A stretch of DNA of 44,399 nt from Paludibacteraceae bacterium (GCA_017464025.1 JAFUEI010000045.1:1-44399), one strand, 5' to 3'. Numbered from the stretch's first letter, positions 25,358-35,348 are shown. Translations and numbers: made by a program. The notes: generated from the sequence alone by a model not told the origin.

Positions 25358-26164
25358 TCATTTGGGTTGCTTGCCGATATAGGCGAGAATGCCTCCATCC
25401 ACGTAGAGTATATGGCCGTTGACGGCATCGGAGGCGCGTGAAGCGAGGAATACGGCGGGTCCTCCGAGCTCGTCGGGGTCGAGCCATCGTCCTGCAGGCG
25501 TCTTGGCGCAGATGAAAGCGTCGAAGGGGTGTTTTGCTCCGTCGGGTTGCGTCTCGCGGAGGGGTGCGGTCTGCGGTGTGGCGATATAGCCGGGCCCCAG
25601 ACCGTTGCATTGGATGTTGTATTCCCCGTATTCGGAGCAGATGTTTTTGGTCAGCATCTTCAGCCCTCCCTTGGCGGCGGCATAGGCGCTGACGGTCTCG
25701 CGTCCTAACTCCGACATCATGGAGCAGATATTGATAATCTTTCCTTCGCGTCGCTGCATCATCTCGGGCAACACGGCGGCGCTGACGATGTAGGGGGCCA
25801 CCAGGTCGATGTCTATGACTTGCTGAAACTCTTGCCGCGACATCTCGTGCATGGGTATGCGCTTGATGATGCCGGCGTTGTTGACGAGGATGTGTATGGG
25901 CCCGACCTCCCGATGGATGGTCTCCACGAGTTGCTTCACAGCCTTCTCGTCTGTGACGTCGCAGACGTAGCCGTGCACATTGCGTATGCCGAGAGCGTGG
26001 TAGTCGTTGACGGCTTTGTCGATGGCTTCCCGGCTGCGGGCGTTGAAGATGATGTTGTCGGCTCCGGCCTGTGCAAAGGCTTTGGCAATAGCGAAACCGA
26101 TGCCGTAGCATGCGCCGGTGACCCAGGCATTCCTGCCCTGAAGAGAGAATAATGAATTGTTCAT
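25358..26164 (-). CDS. kduD: SDR dehydrogenase, KduD/gluconate 5-dehydrogenase type
   Basis: Cytoplasmic NAD(P)-dependent short-chain dehydrogenase, 268 residues. The nucleotide-binding TGACYGIG is near residue 16, NNAG at about 91, catalytic Ser in ICSMMSE and YAAAK at the active site. Directly next to kduI it is best read as 2-dehydro-3-deoxy-D-gluconate 5-dehydrogenase, which interconverts 3-deoxy-D-glycero-2,5-hexodiulosonate and KDG; gluconate 5-dehydrogenase is the common alternative label. The gap to kduI is 10 nt. Confidence 0.88.
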   Translation of the reverse strand: MNNSLFSLQGRNAWVTGACYGIGFAIAKAFAQAGADNIIFNARSREAIDKAVNDYHALGIRNVHGYVCDVTDEKAVKQLVETIHREVGPIHILVNNAGIIKRIPMHEMSRQEFQQVIDIDLVAPYIVSAAVLPEMMQRREGKIINICSMMSELGRETVSAYAAAKGGLKMLTKNICSEYGEYNIQCNGLGPGYIATPQTAPLRETQPDGAKHPFDAFICAKTPAGRWLDPDELGGPAVFLASRASDAVNGHILYVDGGILAYIGKQPK

Positions 26165-26174
26165 GGCGGTGTTG

Positions 26175-27020
26175 TTATCTGATGTCTGTTATTGCGCTGA
26201 AGTCCTGATCGCCATAGTCGAGATTCTCGCCGGCCATTCCCCAGATGAAGGTGTAGTTGTGTGTGGCGGCTGCGGAGTGGATGGACCATTCGGGGGAGAG
26301 CACAGCCTGGTCGCCGCGCATCCAGATATGGCGTGTTTCGTTCATCTCGCCCATGAAGTGGCAGATAGCCTGGTCTTCGGGGATGTCGAAATAGAAATAG
26401 GCCTCCATACGGCGGCTGTGGACGTGTGCGGGCATCGTGTTCCATACGGAGCCGGGAGCGAGCTCGGTCATGCCCATCTGCAGCTGGCAGGTGGGGAGCA
26501 CTTGGTTCACAATCATCTTGTTGATGTCTCGTTCGTTGGACATCTCCAGACTTCCCATGTGCGCCACGACGGCATCGGCCTTTGTGATTTTCTTGTCGGG
26601 ATAGGCGGTGTGGGCTGTTGCGGAAAGGAAATAGAACTTGGCGGGTTGTCGGCTGTCGAGGCTGCGGAAGGTGACATTCCGCTCTCCGCGTCCGATGTAG
26701 AGTGCTTCCTTGAAGTCGAGCTCATAGTGCTTGCCGTCCACGCTCACGATACCTTTGCCTTGCCCCACGTTGTAGATGCCCATTTCGCGTCGTGTCAGGA
26801 AGCAGGGCGCCTTGAGGGGGTCGATGCTCTGGAGGGGCAGCTCTTCGAGCACGGGCATGGCGCCGCCGACGACCATGCGGTCGTACATAGAATAGACCAT
26901 GTTCACTTCGTCGGCGGTGAACAGTTTCTCTATCAGGAAGTCGCGCCTGAGCCGCGCGGTATCATACAGTTTCGCATCTTCGGGATGCGCCGCATAGCGG
27001 ATTTCGTAGTTTGTCTTCAT
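26175..27020 (-). CDS. kduI: 5-dehydro-4-deoxy-D-glucuronate isomerase
   Basis: Isomerises the 4-deoxy-5-keto uronate formed from unsaturated galacturonate in pectin breakdown. Cupin fold, 281 residues, the usual size. The zinc site is visible as His199-x-His201 and Glu206 in [11 protein letters not shown], with His248 as the fourth ligand. I use the ATG at 27020; the frame continues upstream to 27128 within the preceding gene. Upstream is an outer-membrane barrel gene (50-nt gap), downstream kduD. Confidence 0.95.
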   Translation of the reverse strand: MKTNYEIRYAAHPEDAKLYDTARLRRDFLIEKLFTADEVNMVYSMYDRMVVGGAMPVLEELPLQSIDPLKAPCFLTRREMGIYNVGQGKGIVSVDGKHYELDFKEALYIGRGERNVTFRSLDSRQPAKFYFLSATAHTAYPDKKITKADAVVAHMGSLEMSNERDINKMIVNQVLPTCQLQMGMTELAPGSVWNTMPAHVHSRRMEAYFYFDIPEDQAICHFMGEMNETRHIWMRGDQAVLSPEWSIHSAAATHNYTFIWGMAGENLDYGDQDFSAITDIR

Positions 27021-27070
27021 ATCTTGTCGGTTGAATTTTATGTGATAGGTATGTTGTTGTTTGCGTTTTA

Positions 27071-27739
27071 TTAGCGTGTCTGCCCGGCTTCCGGCCGCTG
27101 CTTCTCCTGTTTGAATTCCCAGAGCCAAGCCAGTTTCAGGGAGAGTGTCATGGTGTTGGAGTTGTCGAAGACATCGGCCTTTGCGTTGTTAAACAGCGTC
27201 CCCAGGCCGTATGCGAAGCGTGCTTCCAGCTGCCAGCAGCCTGCCACCGACCGGCCATACATGCCGGCTCCGCCTGCTGCTCCCCAGTAAAAGCGGTTGT
27301 CGGCGTGGGCATATTGCCGTGCATCCTCCTCCGGTCGGTTGTGCTCTGCGGAATACACGAGCGCGCCTATCTCGGGGCCGATGTTGATATATCCGCGGAA
27401 GCGCTTGCCGAAGTAGATATGTGCGAGGAAGGGCGTCTCTATGTAGTGCAGGTCTCTTGTGTAGCCTGTCTCAGTCTCGTGCCATCCGCGTTCCATCCAG
27501 TTGAGTTCCACCTGCAGACCGCAGTATTTGTGGCCGTTGTAGCGGAAAACGAGTCCGGCTGTAGCGCCCAAATGCGGATTCAGAGCCGACTGTGTGATGC
27601 GTGGTGAGAAGTGCATCATGGAAGCAGTCACGCCACCCTGCACCCCCAATTGATATTCGGGGCTGTCGAGTCGCGGCTGTGCTATTGCAGGCGCGAGCAT
27701 GCAGAGCAGGGCTACTATGGCAGCAATCTTTCTGTTCAT
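27071..27739 (-). CDS. PorT-like outer-membrane beta-barrel protein
   Basis: 222 residues, signal peptide [21 protein letters not shown]. The mature protein is a small barrel of the outer-membrane beta-barrel / PorT family: [18 protein letters not shown], a [30 protein letters not shown] segment typical of this family, and a C-terminal LKLAWLWEF. Its start codon overlaps the stop of the LysM gene (ATGA, 27736-27739), so the two are coupled and may work together at the envelope. No uronate role is evident from sequence. Confidence 0.82.
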   Translation of the reverse strand: MNRKIAAIVALLCMLAPAIAQPRLDSPEYQLGVQGGVTASMMHFSPRITQSALNPHLGATAGLVFRYNGHKYCGLQVELNWMERGWHETETGYTRDLHYIETPFLAHIYFGKRFRGYINIGPEIGALVYSAEHNRPEEDARQYAHADNRFYWGAAGGAGMYGRSVAGCWQLEARFAYGLGTLFNNAKADVFDNSNTMTLSLKLAWLWEFKQEKQRPEAGQTR

Positions 27740-29412
27740 TTCTCAAGGAGGCGGAGTGCCGTGTTTTCGTATCCACCTTGGGGATTCGGCCTCAGGAAGC
27801 GTATGTCGGACTGCAGGCCCTCCCATTGCGTGCGGGTGATTCGCTCTTCCGCATCCATGTCGGGATCTTGTTGCAGCATGCGTATCAACCAGCATGTCAG
27901 GTCGTAGCCCAGCAGGTCGTAGCGCGGGGCCTTGTTTTGCAGTTCATGCCCGAACCAGCGCTTGTAGGCGGCGCTGTAGGCTAACAGCCGGAGGTCGAAG
28001 GGCTTTGTCGGGTTGAAGACCGAGGTGTAGAGTTGTTTTACGGGTATCTGCTCTTTCTGCCAGGCGTAGTGTGAGAAGAGCTCCACGCCGTCGCTGTGAC
28101 TCAACTCTTCGATGCGTGGCATGAGGGGTTGGATGCCGGAGTATTTTTCGGTGTTGAATAGCAGTATGTTGCGCCGCTCAGGCACGAGGGCGGCCTTTAC
28201 GGAATCGTTCATCAGCCGTTCCATGGTGGTCTGTGTGATGCTGAATCCTTGTGCGGCGAGGGTCTGTTTGAGCAGTCGCACCGATGTGGGTGCAGTGTTG
28301 TCTTCGTCGTCGAAGCAGACGAAGTTGACCTGCTCTTTCTCTGCGGCGAGGGCGTTGCATACGGCTTCGGCCTCTTGTTGTTCGGAGGGGTTGAACTGCA
28401 GGAGCCAGGGGTTACGCTGCAGGTCGCTCACCTTCTGCGTAAACGGCACGAGTACAGGCACATGGTTTTCGTAGCAGAATGCGGATGCAATGCTTACCTG
28501 TGAGGGGTAGGCGGGGCCGATGACGGCATCCATATTCTGCATCTCGGGCAGAGCCAACTGCTGGCGGATGTGGATGTCGGCCTTCTCGGTGTCGAAGGTG
28601 TAGAGTTCGAAGGTCTGCCCTCGCTCTTGGGCCTCATATACGGCCAGGAGTGCTCCTTCGTAGAACTCCAGGAAACGGTCGGAGTTGGCATCGCGTTTGA
28701 CGCTGTTGGCCATCAGCGGCAGGAGGAAGGCGATGCGGATGGGCAATTCTCTGAGCTGTGTATCCGGCTGTGTGATGGCGGTGCTGCTGCCGGCAGGAAG
28801 TGCGGTATCGGCCACTGCCGTGTCGGGCTTTGCCGCTTCCGGCGTGGTGTTGAGGATTACGGGCACCAGCTTCAGCGGCTGCATCACCGTTGTGTCTTTC
28901 TGTGGTGCTGCCGGCGGTGTTGTGCTCTCAGGCTTGGGTGTTGTGCTCTCAGGCTTGGGTGTCGTGCTCTCGGCTTGCGGCGTTGTGACTTCGGCCTTTT
29001 CTTCCCGTGGTATCAGCAGCCGGCTGCCGATGGCCATACGTTTCGATGTTTCGGGGTTGAGCTCCTGGATGCGGGCGATGCGCACACCGTAGCGTTTGCT
29101 CAGGCCATAGAGGGTCTCTTTGGGTTGGAGCTCATGGATGATGTATTTCGACGAGTCGGTCGGCTCGATGCATGGGATGAGAATCACCTGCCCGAGTTTC
29201 AAACCGGAAGTCTGCAGCGCGGGATTGTATTTTACGATGTCTTCCTGGCTGACGCCGAAGTTCTTGCTGATGCGGTAGAGCCCTTCGCTTTTTTGTACGG
29301 GGTAGCGGTAGAATACCTGTCCTTTTATGGTGTCGGTCGGGTAGGGCATCTTTTGTGCCCAGATGCCTGCGGGGCAAAGGGCAATCAGTATGACAATCAG
29401 TGCTTTCTTCAT
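27736..29412 (-). CDS. Secreted protein: two LysM domains plus periplasmic-binding-protein-like domain
   Basis: 558 residues, signal peptide ending IWAQ. LysM1 about 36-81 (YPVQKSEGLYRISKNFGV) and LysM2 about 91-136 (IIHELQPKETLYGLSKRYGV) bind glycan. A Thr/Pro/Glu linker with a three-copy repeat follows. From about 220 on, the protein resembles type 1 periplasmic-binding folds (LPIRIAFLLPLMAN, FLEFYEGALLAVYEAQERG, DAVIGPAYPSQVSIASAFCYENHVPVLVPFTQKV). It is not next to an ABC transporter, so it likely senses or scaffolds at peptidoglycan rather than importing. It follows the GH105-CE8 gene by 1 nt and overlaps the barrel gene by 4 nt. Confidence 0.85.
   Translation of the reverse strand: MKKALIVILIALCPAGIWAQKMPYPTDTIKGQVFYRYPVQKSEGLYRISKNFGVSQEDIVKYNPALQTSGLKLGQVILIPCIEPTDSSKYIIHELQPKETLYGLSKRYGVRIARIQELNPETSKRMAIGSRLLIPREEKAEVTTPQAESTTPKPESTTPKPESTTPPAAPQKDTTVMQPLKLVPVILNTTPEAAKPDTAVADTALPAGSSTAITQPDTQLRELPIRIAFLLPLMANSVKRDANSDRFLEFYEGALLAVYEAQERGQTFELYTFDTEKADIHIRQQLALPEMQNMDAVIGPAYPSQVSIASAFCYENHVPVLVPFTQKVSDLQRNPWLLQFNPSEQQEAEAVCNALAAEKEQVNFVCFDDEDNTAPTSVRLLKQTLAAQGFSITQTTMERLMNDSVKAALVPERRNILLFNTEKYSGIQPLMPRIEELSHSDGVELFSHYAWQKEQIPVKQLYTSVFNPTKPFDLRLLAYSAAYKRWFGHELQNKAPRYDLLGYDLTCWLIRMLQQDPDMDAEERITRTQWEGLQSDIRFLRPNPQGGYENTALRLLEK
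28920..28982 (-). repeat. 21-nt tandem repeat in the LysM-protein linker
   Basis: Three 21-nt units, the first two identical and the third degenerate, encode a PKPESTT heptad repeat. Length may vary among strains through slippage without shifting the frame. Confidence 0.8.
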
Positions 29413-29413
29413 A

Positions 29414-31534
29414 TTATTTCCTTCTGTAATAGGTTCTTGTCTGTTCGGGATTCCAGCCGTCGTTGCCGGCCAGCAGTTGCTGCGGAGTGCAGCCGGCGGC
29501 TTCTTCGGCGGTCAGGCGTCGTGCCCATTCGACGCGTGCTTCGGTGCTGCTGCCTGCCCCCGTGTTGGCGTATTCGGCATAGAAGGCGGTGTGGTGCGCC
29601 TCGGGTTTATGCCAGTCGTGCCAGCCTTCGGGTCGTATGTGGGCACCCATGCGGCAGCCGATGAAAACGGTCTGTGCATACAGTCTCCACGGTCGGCCCA
29701 ACCAAACCTGCGTCACACCTTCGGCGGCCGTGAGTGAGCAACCGAGGAAGGTGTAGCCCGAAGCTTGTCCTTGCGGTGTGGCTGCGGCGGTGATGTATGA
29801 GTCGGCTTTGCTGTGTATTGTGCAGTTCTTGAACACGGCGGTGGCCCATCCGAAGATGAAGTCAGTCGTGCCCTCGATATAGCAGTCTTTGTAGTACTGC
29901 CGGCTACCCTCCTCGTAGGTGAAGAGTGTATCCTGGTTGCCTATCAGTCGGCATCGGCGAAACACCACCCGGTCGCCGCTCACGTGGGCTGCCACGGCTT
30001 GGCCGACAGCCTTTCCGGCGCCTGCATCGTTCTGTATCGTCAGATTCTCCACATACAGGTCATCGGCTTCCGTATAGAGTGTGGCGCTGCCGGAGGTGCC
30101 TAAGGTCTCGTCAGGAAATAGCGGTGAGGGCATCTTGGCGTAGTTGCCCCATGTCAGGCGGGTTGTTGCGGCGTCGTCGCCGATAAGCGAGAGGAGCTGT
30201 TTGCTGGCGGGTATAATCAGTTTTTCGCGGTAGGTGCCTTGGCAGATGCGTATTACGGTGCGTTGCTTGCGGTAGTCGGGCACAGCGTTTACGGCCTCCT
30301 GCAGGGTGCGGTAGTCGCCGCTCCCGTCTTGTGCCACAACGATATCGGCCTGGCTGCGATTCAGTTCCAGTGCGGCCATGATGAGCGGGCCGATACCTTT
30401 GGGGTCATCGTCGCGTATGGGCTCGCTGATGTAGTATTCATAGCTTCCGTTGCGATAGGGTTTGCCGCCCAAGCCAGCCACAGCGCAGCATTGTGTCAGC
30501 GAGAGGGTGCCGTCAGTGTTCTCGCGCAGCACGGTCTGTGTCATACCGCGGAATGTCTGCCGTGCGTAGGTCAGGTAGCGCGCGTCAAGCCACCCTCGGC
30601 GGGCGCTTTTTGCGAAGGCGTAGCAAAACATGGCCGAAGAGGTGCTTTCCAGATAGTTGCCTTTGCGCTTGGGAAAGACCGTCATCTGATACCACATGCC
30701 GGTCTTGCGGTCGCGGTAGCGCATCAGACTTTTGCTTACGCGCTGTAGGATGGCTATGAGCCGATGGCGCTGCGGGTGGTCTTCGGGCATGAGGTCAAGC
30801 ACATCCGTCAGGGCCATAACATACCAGCCTAAAGAGCGGCTCCAGAAGTGGGGTGAGCAACCTGTCAGCGAGTCGGCCCACTGCTGCTCGCGGCTCTCGT
30901 CCCAGCCGTGGTAGTTGAGCCCTGTCTTGCGGTCGATGGTGTGTTTGTCCACGGTCAGAAACTGCAACGCGATGTCGTCGAAGAGTTCCGGCTCGCCGTT
31001 CTCGACGGCATAGCGTGCGTAGAAAGGCTCGCCCATATACAGGCCATCCAACCACATCTGGTGCGGATATATCTTCTTGTGCCAGAAGCCTCCTTCGCTT
31101 GTGCGGGGCTGTGTGCGCAGTTGCTCTCGCAGGATATTGACGGCCTGCAGGTATTCGGGCTTCGGATTCAGCTCATTCAGCGTGTAGAGGAAGTTGCCGC
31201 CGGTCACGTGGTCGATGTTGTAGTTGCTCTGCTTATAGACGCGTATAGTGCCGTCGGGCTGGATGAAGTAGTCGGCAAAGGCCTGCACATATTGCAGTAT
31301 GGCAGAGTCTTCGGTCTCTTTATACACCTGCAGCATCGCATTGGCAATGATGCCCTGTGTGTAGTCCCACTTGGGTTTTTTCACAAAGTCCGATTGCCAT
31401 AGTTCGGGATTGTGGGCCATTTGTGAAGCGGCCAGCCGTTTTGCGTAGCCGAGGTAGTCCTGCTTCTGCAAAGGCTTGGCTTGGCAGGTAAGGACAGAGA
31501 GGAAGAGTATCGGTAGCAATATCAGTCGTTTCAT
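29414..31534 (-). CDS. Fused GH105 unsaturated uronyl hydrolase and CE8 pectin methylesterase
   Basis: 706 residues, signal peptide MKRLILLPILFLSVLTCQA. Residues ~25-390 are a GH105/GH88 (alpha/alpha)6 enzyme that removes unsaturated uronic acid from pectin or rhamnogalacturonan fragments; the motif MWLDGLYMGEPFYARYA carries the likely catalytic Asp163. Residues ~394-700 are a right-handed beta-helix CE8 pectin methylesterase: catalytic GNQDTLF (Asp535), GTTDFIFG (Asp558) and WLGRPW (Arg614). The fusion couples demethylation and trimming of pectic oligomers, probably in the periplasm. The start at 31534 overlaps the gldG stop (ATGA). No SusC/SusD pair is in the window. Confidence 0.93.
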   Translation of the reverse strand: MKRLILLPILFLSVLTCQAKPLQKQDYLGYAKRLAASQMAHNPELWQSDFVKKPKWDYTQGIIANAMLQVYKETEDSAILQYVQAFADYFIQPDGTIRVYKQSNYNIDHVTGGNFLYTLNELNPKPEYLQAVNILREQLRTQPRTSEGGFWHKKIYPHQMWLDGLYMGEPFYARYAVENGEPELFDDIALQFLTVDKHTIDRKTGLNYHGWDESREQQWADSLTGCSPHFWSRSLGWYVMALTDVLDLMPEDHPQRHRLIAILQRVSKSLMRYRDRKTGMWYQMTVFPKRKGNYLESTSSAMFCYAFAKSARRGWLDARYLTYARQTFRGMTQTVLRENTDGTLSLTQCCAVAGLGGKPYRNGSYEYYISEPIRDDDPKGIGPLIMAALELNRSQADIVVAQDGSGDYRTLQEAVNAVPDYRKQRTVIRICQGTYREKLIIPASKQLLSLIGDDAATTRLTWGNYAKMPSPLFPDETLGTSGSATLYTEADDLYVENLTIQNDAGAGKAVGQAVAAHVSGDRVVFRRCRLIGNQDTLFTYEEGSRQYYKDCYIEGTTDFIFGWATAVFKNCTIHSKADSYITAAATPQGQASGYTFLGCSLTAAEGVTQVWLGRPWRLYAQTVFIGCRMGAHIRPEGWHDWHKPEAHHTAFYAEYANTGAGSSTEARVEWARRLTAEEAAGCTPQQLLAGNDGWNPEQTRTYYRRK

Positions 31535-33159
31535 AAGGTATAGCGTTTGCGTCGGATGAATAATACGGCAAAGGCCGTGAGACCTAACAGAAGCAAGGGA
31601 ATAAGCGTACTGCAGACACAATACAGGGTGAGTCGTTCTGTCATACGCTTGTCGTTGAGCAGACGGAGCGGCATCGTCTTCCGGCGAAGGTCAAGCAACC
31701 CGTTTTCGTCGGTCAGCCACAGCAGGGCGTTCACTATGAAGTCGCGGTTGCCAAACTGCATGCGGCTGTAGCGATCGTAGCCAGCAGGCAGCGGCTGGCC
31801 CTGTTGCAGCTCGTTGCGCGGAATACTTCCTGCTGCGACCACCACTTGCCGTGTTGGCACTGACGACTGCTTGATGTCGCCTTGATGTTTAGTCTGCGCC
31901 GGCACCATCCGATGGGTGAATAAAGAGGGGAAGACACCTTCCAAGGCTACTGCCACAGGGATATGCGCCAGCGTGAAACGGCTGAGGTCCGCTTTCAGGT
32001 CGCCGAGGTTCACTTCGGCAGGGGCGGCGATGATGTGCGAAGCATCGCTGGTGGCCAACAGCACCGTTTTTCCGATATTGTCGTCTTCGCCTACAAAGTC
32101 TATGTCAGAGGAAAACGGAGCACTTACTTGCGTCAGGTTGCGCGTAACGGGCGACTCGCTGTTGGTCAGCAGCAGCGGGTTGTAGTACCACGGCATCGGC
32201 TGCCACTGCGGCCGCTCGGGGTCACGGCTTACATCCACCGGCACGGGAAGGCACTGGCGGTCTTGCACGATATGCGGATTGATACGCACGCCGTAGCGGA
32301 AGAGCATATCAGTCAGGTGCAAATCAAGAGGCAGCACAGGCGTGAATCCCTCTTCCGATAGCACTTCTGCAGAGAAACGCACGCCGTTGAGACACCATAG
32401 TAGTTTGCCTCCCTGCATCAGATACTGGTCAAGTACAAACTTGTCGTGTTCGCTGAACGGCAGTTGGGGGTCGGCTATCACCACGGCCGCAAAGTCGTCC
32501 AAACAAGCGGCATCGGGCGTGATGGAGCCCCTGTAGATGTCAGCATGGCGGGCAATGGCCTTCTCAATGTCGGCCATATTCTGCTCCGGCAATTCGCCGT
32601 GCCCTTCCAGGAAGGCAATCCGTGGCCGTTGCTCCGTTGTCAGTTCGTGCAACGCTTCGGTCATTGCATATTCCAGCCCTTCTACGGAACTATTCAGGTT
32701 TTCGGCTCCCGATGCGCCGCGCCTGTTTTGTAGCAGGCTCACCCATATACCGCTGTTGCCATACTGCAGATGGGCGTACGGATACACTAAGGTCTGCATC
32801 TGTCTGCCCTGCCGGTCGGTTTCGTACACGGCTGTCGGAGCGAGGCCTTGAGCCGCCAATTGTTGCTGGAGTGCCTGCTGCTCGTTGTCCGTCAGACGGG
32901 CAGGATTGACCACCTGACACCTTATCGGGCCATACACGGCCATCTCAGCCAGTAGTTCGCGCGTGCTGCGTTGCAGGCGCAGGAAGCCGCTGTTCAGGCC
33001 GCCCGCCAAGTAGAGGGTCGCTTCCACCGGCTGCGTCGTCCCGCGCAGCATGGCCTTCGTGGTTTCCGACAGCGAGTAACGCTTGTCTTCCGTCAGATCA
33101 ATGCGGAAGAAGAACCATTGTGCCAGCACATTGGCCAGCACAACAGCACATAGGGTCAA
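31531..33159 (-). CDS. gldG: GldG-like ABC-transporter-associated membrane protein
   Basis: 542 residues: one N-terminal helix, a periplasmic ABC_transp_aux-like body (FRIDLTEDKRYSLSE, RPRIAFLEGHGELPEQNM, VVIADPQLPFSEHDKFVLDQYLMQGGKLLW), then a C-terminal helix. GldG and GldF/GldA form a putative ABC transporter linked to gliding and the type IX system, but homologues are widespread in non-gliding Bacteroidales. No gldF permease gene is adjacent. There is no ATG: the start shown is TTG at 33159, but the frame is open upstream and ATT at 33180 would add KTRHFI before the membrane helix, a better topology signal. Followed by the pectinase gene with a 4-nt overlap. Confidence 0.83.
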   Translation of the reverse strand: MTLCAVVLANVLAQWFFFRIDLTEDKRYSLSETTKAMLRGTTQPVEATLYLAGGLNSGFLRLQRSTRELLAEMAVYGPIRCQVVNPARLTDNEQQALQQQLAAQGLAPTAVYETDRQGRQMQTLVYPYAHLQYGNSGIWVSLLQNRRGASGAENLNSSVEGLEYAMTEALHELTTEQRPRIAFLEGHGELPEQNMADIEKAIARHADIYRGSITPDAACLDDFAAVVIADPQLPFSEHDKFVLDQYLMQGGKLLWCLNGVRFSAEVLSEEGFTPVLPLDLHLTDMLFRYGVRINPHIVQDRQCLPVPVDVSRDPERPQWQPMPWYYNPLLLTNSESPVTRNLTQVSAPFSSDIDFVGEDDNIGKTVLLATSDASHIIAAPAEVNLGDLKADLSRFTLAHIPVAVALEGVFPSLFTHRMVPAQTKHQGDIKQSSVPTRQVVVAAGSIPRNELQQGQPLPAGYDRYSRMQFGNRDFIVNALLWLTDENGLLDLRRKTMPLRLLNDKRMTERLTLYCVCSTLIPLLLLGLTAFAVLFIRRKRYTL

Positions 33160-33182
33160 TATGAAATGACGGGTCTTAATGA

Positions 33183-35198
33183 CTATTCTTCTGCTTTGAG
33201 AGCGTTCAGCACGTCTTCATTCACGCTGACAGGATACTTGGCGCGTAGCTGCTTCACCCATTCCTTCTCTAACCAGTCCTGATAGGCGGAAGTCACCTTG
33301 CCGCGTTCATCGGTGTATTCCTCGGGGTTCTTCAGTTTTTTGCCGATGCAAAATACGATAGGCAGCGCCTCATCCGGCGTGTACTCGGCTTTCTTCACCT
33401 TCAGGCCGTATTTGTCCACCGCCTTGTTGTCGCCGGCTTTCCACAGGCCGCGCTCTGCACGTACGTACTTCACGGAGTCGAGATTCAGACGATGGTCGAT
33501 ATATGACCCTACGGAGTCGGGGTTGGCTGTCGTGATAATCTGCTTGGCGGCTTTCTGCAGAGCATTGTCTTTGCAATACACCACGTAGCCCTTGTAGCGG
33601 GGTTCGCTCCATGTATAGTCTTTCTGATGCTCTTTGAAGAACGCTTTCAGGCCGGCCGTGTCCTGCGAGGCCTTGTCCCAAACTTCTTTGAGCGACACCT
33701 CAAACAGCAGAATGCCGTCGTGGTATTCCTGCATCAGGTGGCGCAACTCGGGGTATTTGTTCTCCAGGTTGGCATCCTCTTCCTGACGCAGGCAACTTTC
33801 GGTCCAGAGGTTGTATTTCTCTTCCACTTGAGCTTCGGGCTGCTGTTTCTGGCTGAAGGGGTTCTTCCTGATATAGGCGGCAAGGTCGGCAAGAGTGCCA
33901 GTCTTGCCTGCATAACGGATGATGGTGCCCTCTAATTGTCCGGCTTCGCTCAAGAAGGCCGAGTCGCCGATGCCGCCGTAGCGGGCTGCCAATTGGCAGA
34001 GCGGCTCCAAAGCGGCCTTGTCTTCGCTGAAAGCGTATTCTTGTTTCAGTTTGTTGAGAAAACCTTCGCTGACGAGTTGGCGATATTCCGAACGCATAAC
34101 GTTCTTGCGCACTTCCTCGTGTATCTCGGCAAGGTCGGCTGTGCCGCGCGAGCCTTCATAGCGGATGATGTGCCAGCCGTAAGCCGAGCGCACAGGTTCT
34201 GACAACTCTCCGTCTTCGGTCAGACTGAAAGCTGCATCTTCAAACTCGGGGACCATCTGCCCTTTGCCGAACCAGCCGAGGTCGCCGCCACGCATGGCGC
34301 TACCGCGGTCGTCACTATTGCTCATGGCTAATTCCGCAAAGTCGGCGCCACTCTTGGCGATGACGTATAACGAATCAATCTGTTGCTTGGCTATAAGGGC
34401 AAGGCTGTCGTTGCCGCGCGGTGTCATCTTCATAAGATGGCGGGCGTGCACTTCGCGGTGCGGAGTCTCTTCTTCCACCTTCAGGATGTGGAAGCCGAAT
34501 GGAGTGCGCACAACACCGCTCACTTCGCCGACAGCCGTGCTGTAGGCCGCTTCCTCAAAGGGGAAGACAAAGCGGAAGGGGCGCACCCAACCGATGCGGC
34601 CCTGATTGTCGGCTGCACTGGGGTCTTCCGACATCTCTACGGCTACTTCGTTGAAGTCCTCCTGCTTTCCGGGCAGCACCTTGGCGCGCTTGCCCTTGCC
34701 TTGTATCACGGGAACTCCTGTTGTCACACGCAGCAACGCGCGGTCAATCTTCTCACGGGCAGCCGCCTCTTCTTCGGCGGTGGCGTTCTCCGGACAGCGC
34801 ACCGCAATATGACTCACCCTGCGGTCGTTCAGCATGCGCCCGTAGGCTTTCTGTATCACAGCCTCCTCGCTGGCGGGGTCGCTCATGTATTTCGGAATGG
34901 CCTGACGGCGGTAGCCTTCAAGCTCCTTGCGGAACGAGGCGGTAGTGTCGATACCCTGCGCTTTGGCTTCTGCCACTTTCAGTTTGAAGTTGATGAACAA
35001 ACTCAGATACTCGTCGATGGTCTTGTGATCAACCAGAGTCTCGTTGTTGTTTTTTTGGTAAATGTACATGAATTCCCCTACGGTGGAGGGTTCGCCGTTT
35101 ACGGTCAGCAGAACGGCGTTCTCATCGGGAGCCGCCTGAAGAGCGGTGGCAGCGGAAGCCGCAATCAGTGCGGCTGCGAAAAGAATCTTTCGTTTCAT
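33183..35198 (-). CDS. Periplasmic peptidyl-prolyl isomerase, two parvulin domains (SurA/PpiC type)
   Basis: 671 residues, signal peptide [22 protein letters not shown]. An N-terminal chaperone-like region includes the [21 protein letters not shown] start common in Bacteroidetes. Two PpiC domains follow, one ending [11 protein letters not shown]...[13 protein letters not shown] (about 200-245) and one with [23 protein letters not shown]...[12 protein letters not shown] (about 320-380), then a C-terminal extension. It folds outer-membrane proteins. It is first in the long run toward the pectin genes, with a 23-nt gap to the gldG start. I use the ATG at 35198; the open frame extends past the promoter. 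Confidence 0.9.
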   Translation of the reverse strand: MKRKILFAAALIAASAATALQAAPDENAVLLTVNGEPSTVGEFMYIYQKNNNETLVDHKTIDEYLSLFINFKLKVAEAKAQGIDTTASFRKELEGYRRQAIPKYMSDPASEEAVIQKAYGRMLNDRRVSHIAVRCPENATAEEEAAAREKIDRALLRVTTGVPVIQGKGKRAKVLPGKQEDFNEVAVEMSEDPSAADNQGRIGWVRPFRFVFPFEEAAYSTAVGEVSGVVRTPFGFHILKVEEETPHREVHARHLMKMTPRGNDSLALIAKQQIDSLYVIAKSGADFAELAMSNSDDRGSAMRGGDLGWFGKGQMVPEFEDAAFSLTEDGELSEPVRSAYGWHIIRYEGSRGTADLAEIHEEVRKNVMRSEYRQLVSEGFLNKLKQEYAFSEDKAALEPLCQLAARYGGIGDSAFLSEAGQLEGTIIRYAGKTGTLADLAAYIRKNPFSQKQQPEAQVEEKYNLWTESCLRQEEDANLENKYPELRHLMQEYHDGILLFEVSLKEVWDKASQDTAGLKAFFKEHQKDYTWSEPRYKGYVVYCKDNALQKAAKQIITTANPDSVGSYIDHRLNLDSVKYVRAERGLWKAGDNKAVDKYGLKVKKAEYTPDEALPIVFCIGKKLKNPEEYTDERGKVTSAYQDWLEKEWVKQLRAKYPVSVNEDVLNALKAEE

Positions 35199-35267
35199 AT
35201 CTGTTGAATGTTTTTCTTCTGTCGGATGCATGGCGGCGGTCGGTTGGCAGCCGCGCATATTTGGGCG

Positions 35268-35275
35268 CAAAGTTA
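35268..35275 (-). promoter_or_regulatory. -7 box of the PPIase gene
   Basis: TAACTTTG on the minus strand (35275-35268) matches TAnnTTTG. The -33 region is weak, a TTTA-like stretch near 35295-35298. The leader to the ATG at 35198 is about 65 nt. Confidence 0.55.
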
Positions 35276-35348
35276 CAAAAATTATTCCGAATGATAAAAC
35301 ACGAAATATGAGGTGGTGCACCGACCGTTGTCTCCATCTTCTCTTCTG

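Noticed and set aside
25335-26111. 258-aa Arg/His-rich minus-strand ORF
   Set aside because: Alternative frame of kduD; composition typical of a shadow frame.
28920-28982. Possible CRISPR-like short repeat
   Set aside because: Contiguous 21-nt units without spacers, in frame within a coding linker.
28570-29664. 364-aa Cys-rich plus-strand ORF
   Set aside because: Antisense to the LysM-protein gene; its cysteine repeats mirror the linker's tandem repeat.
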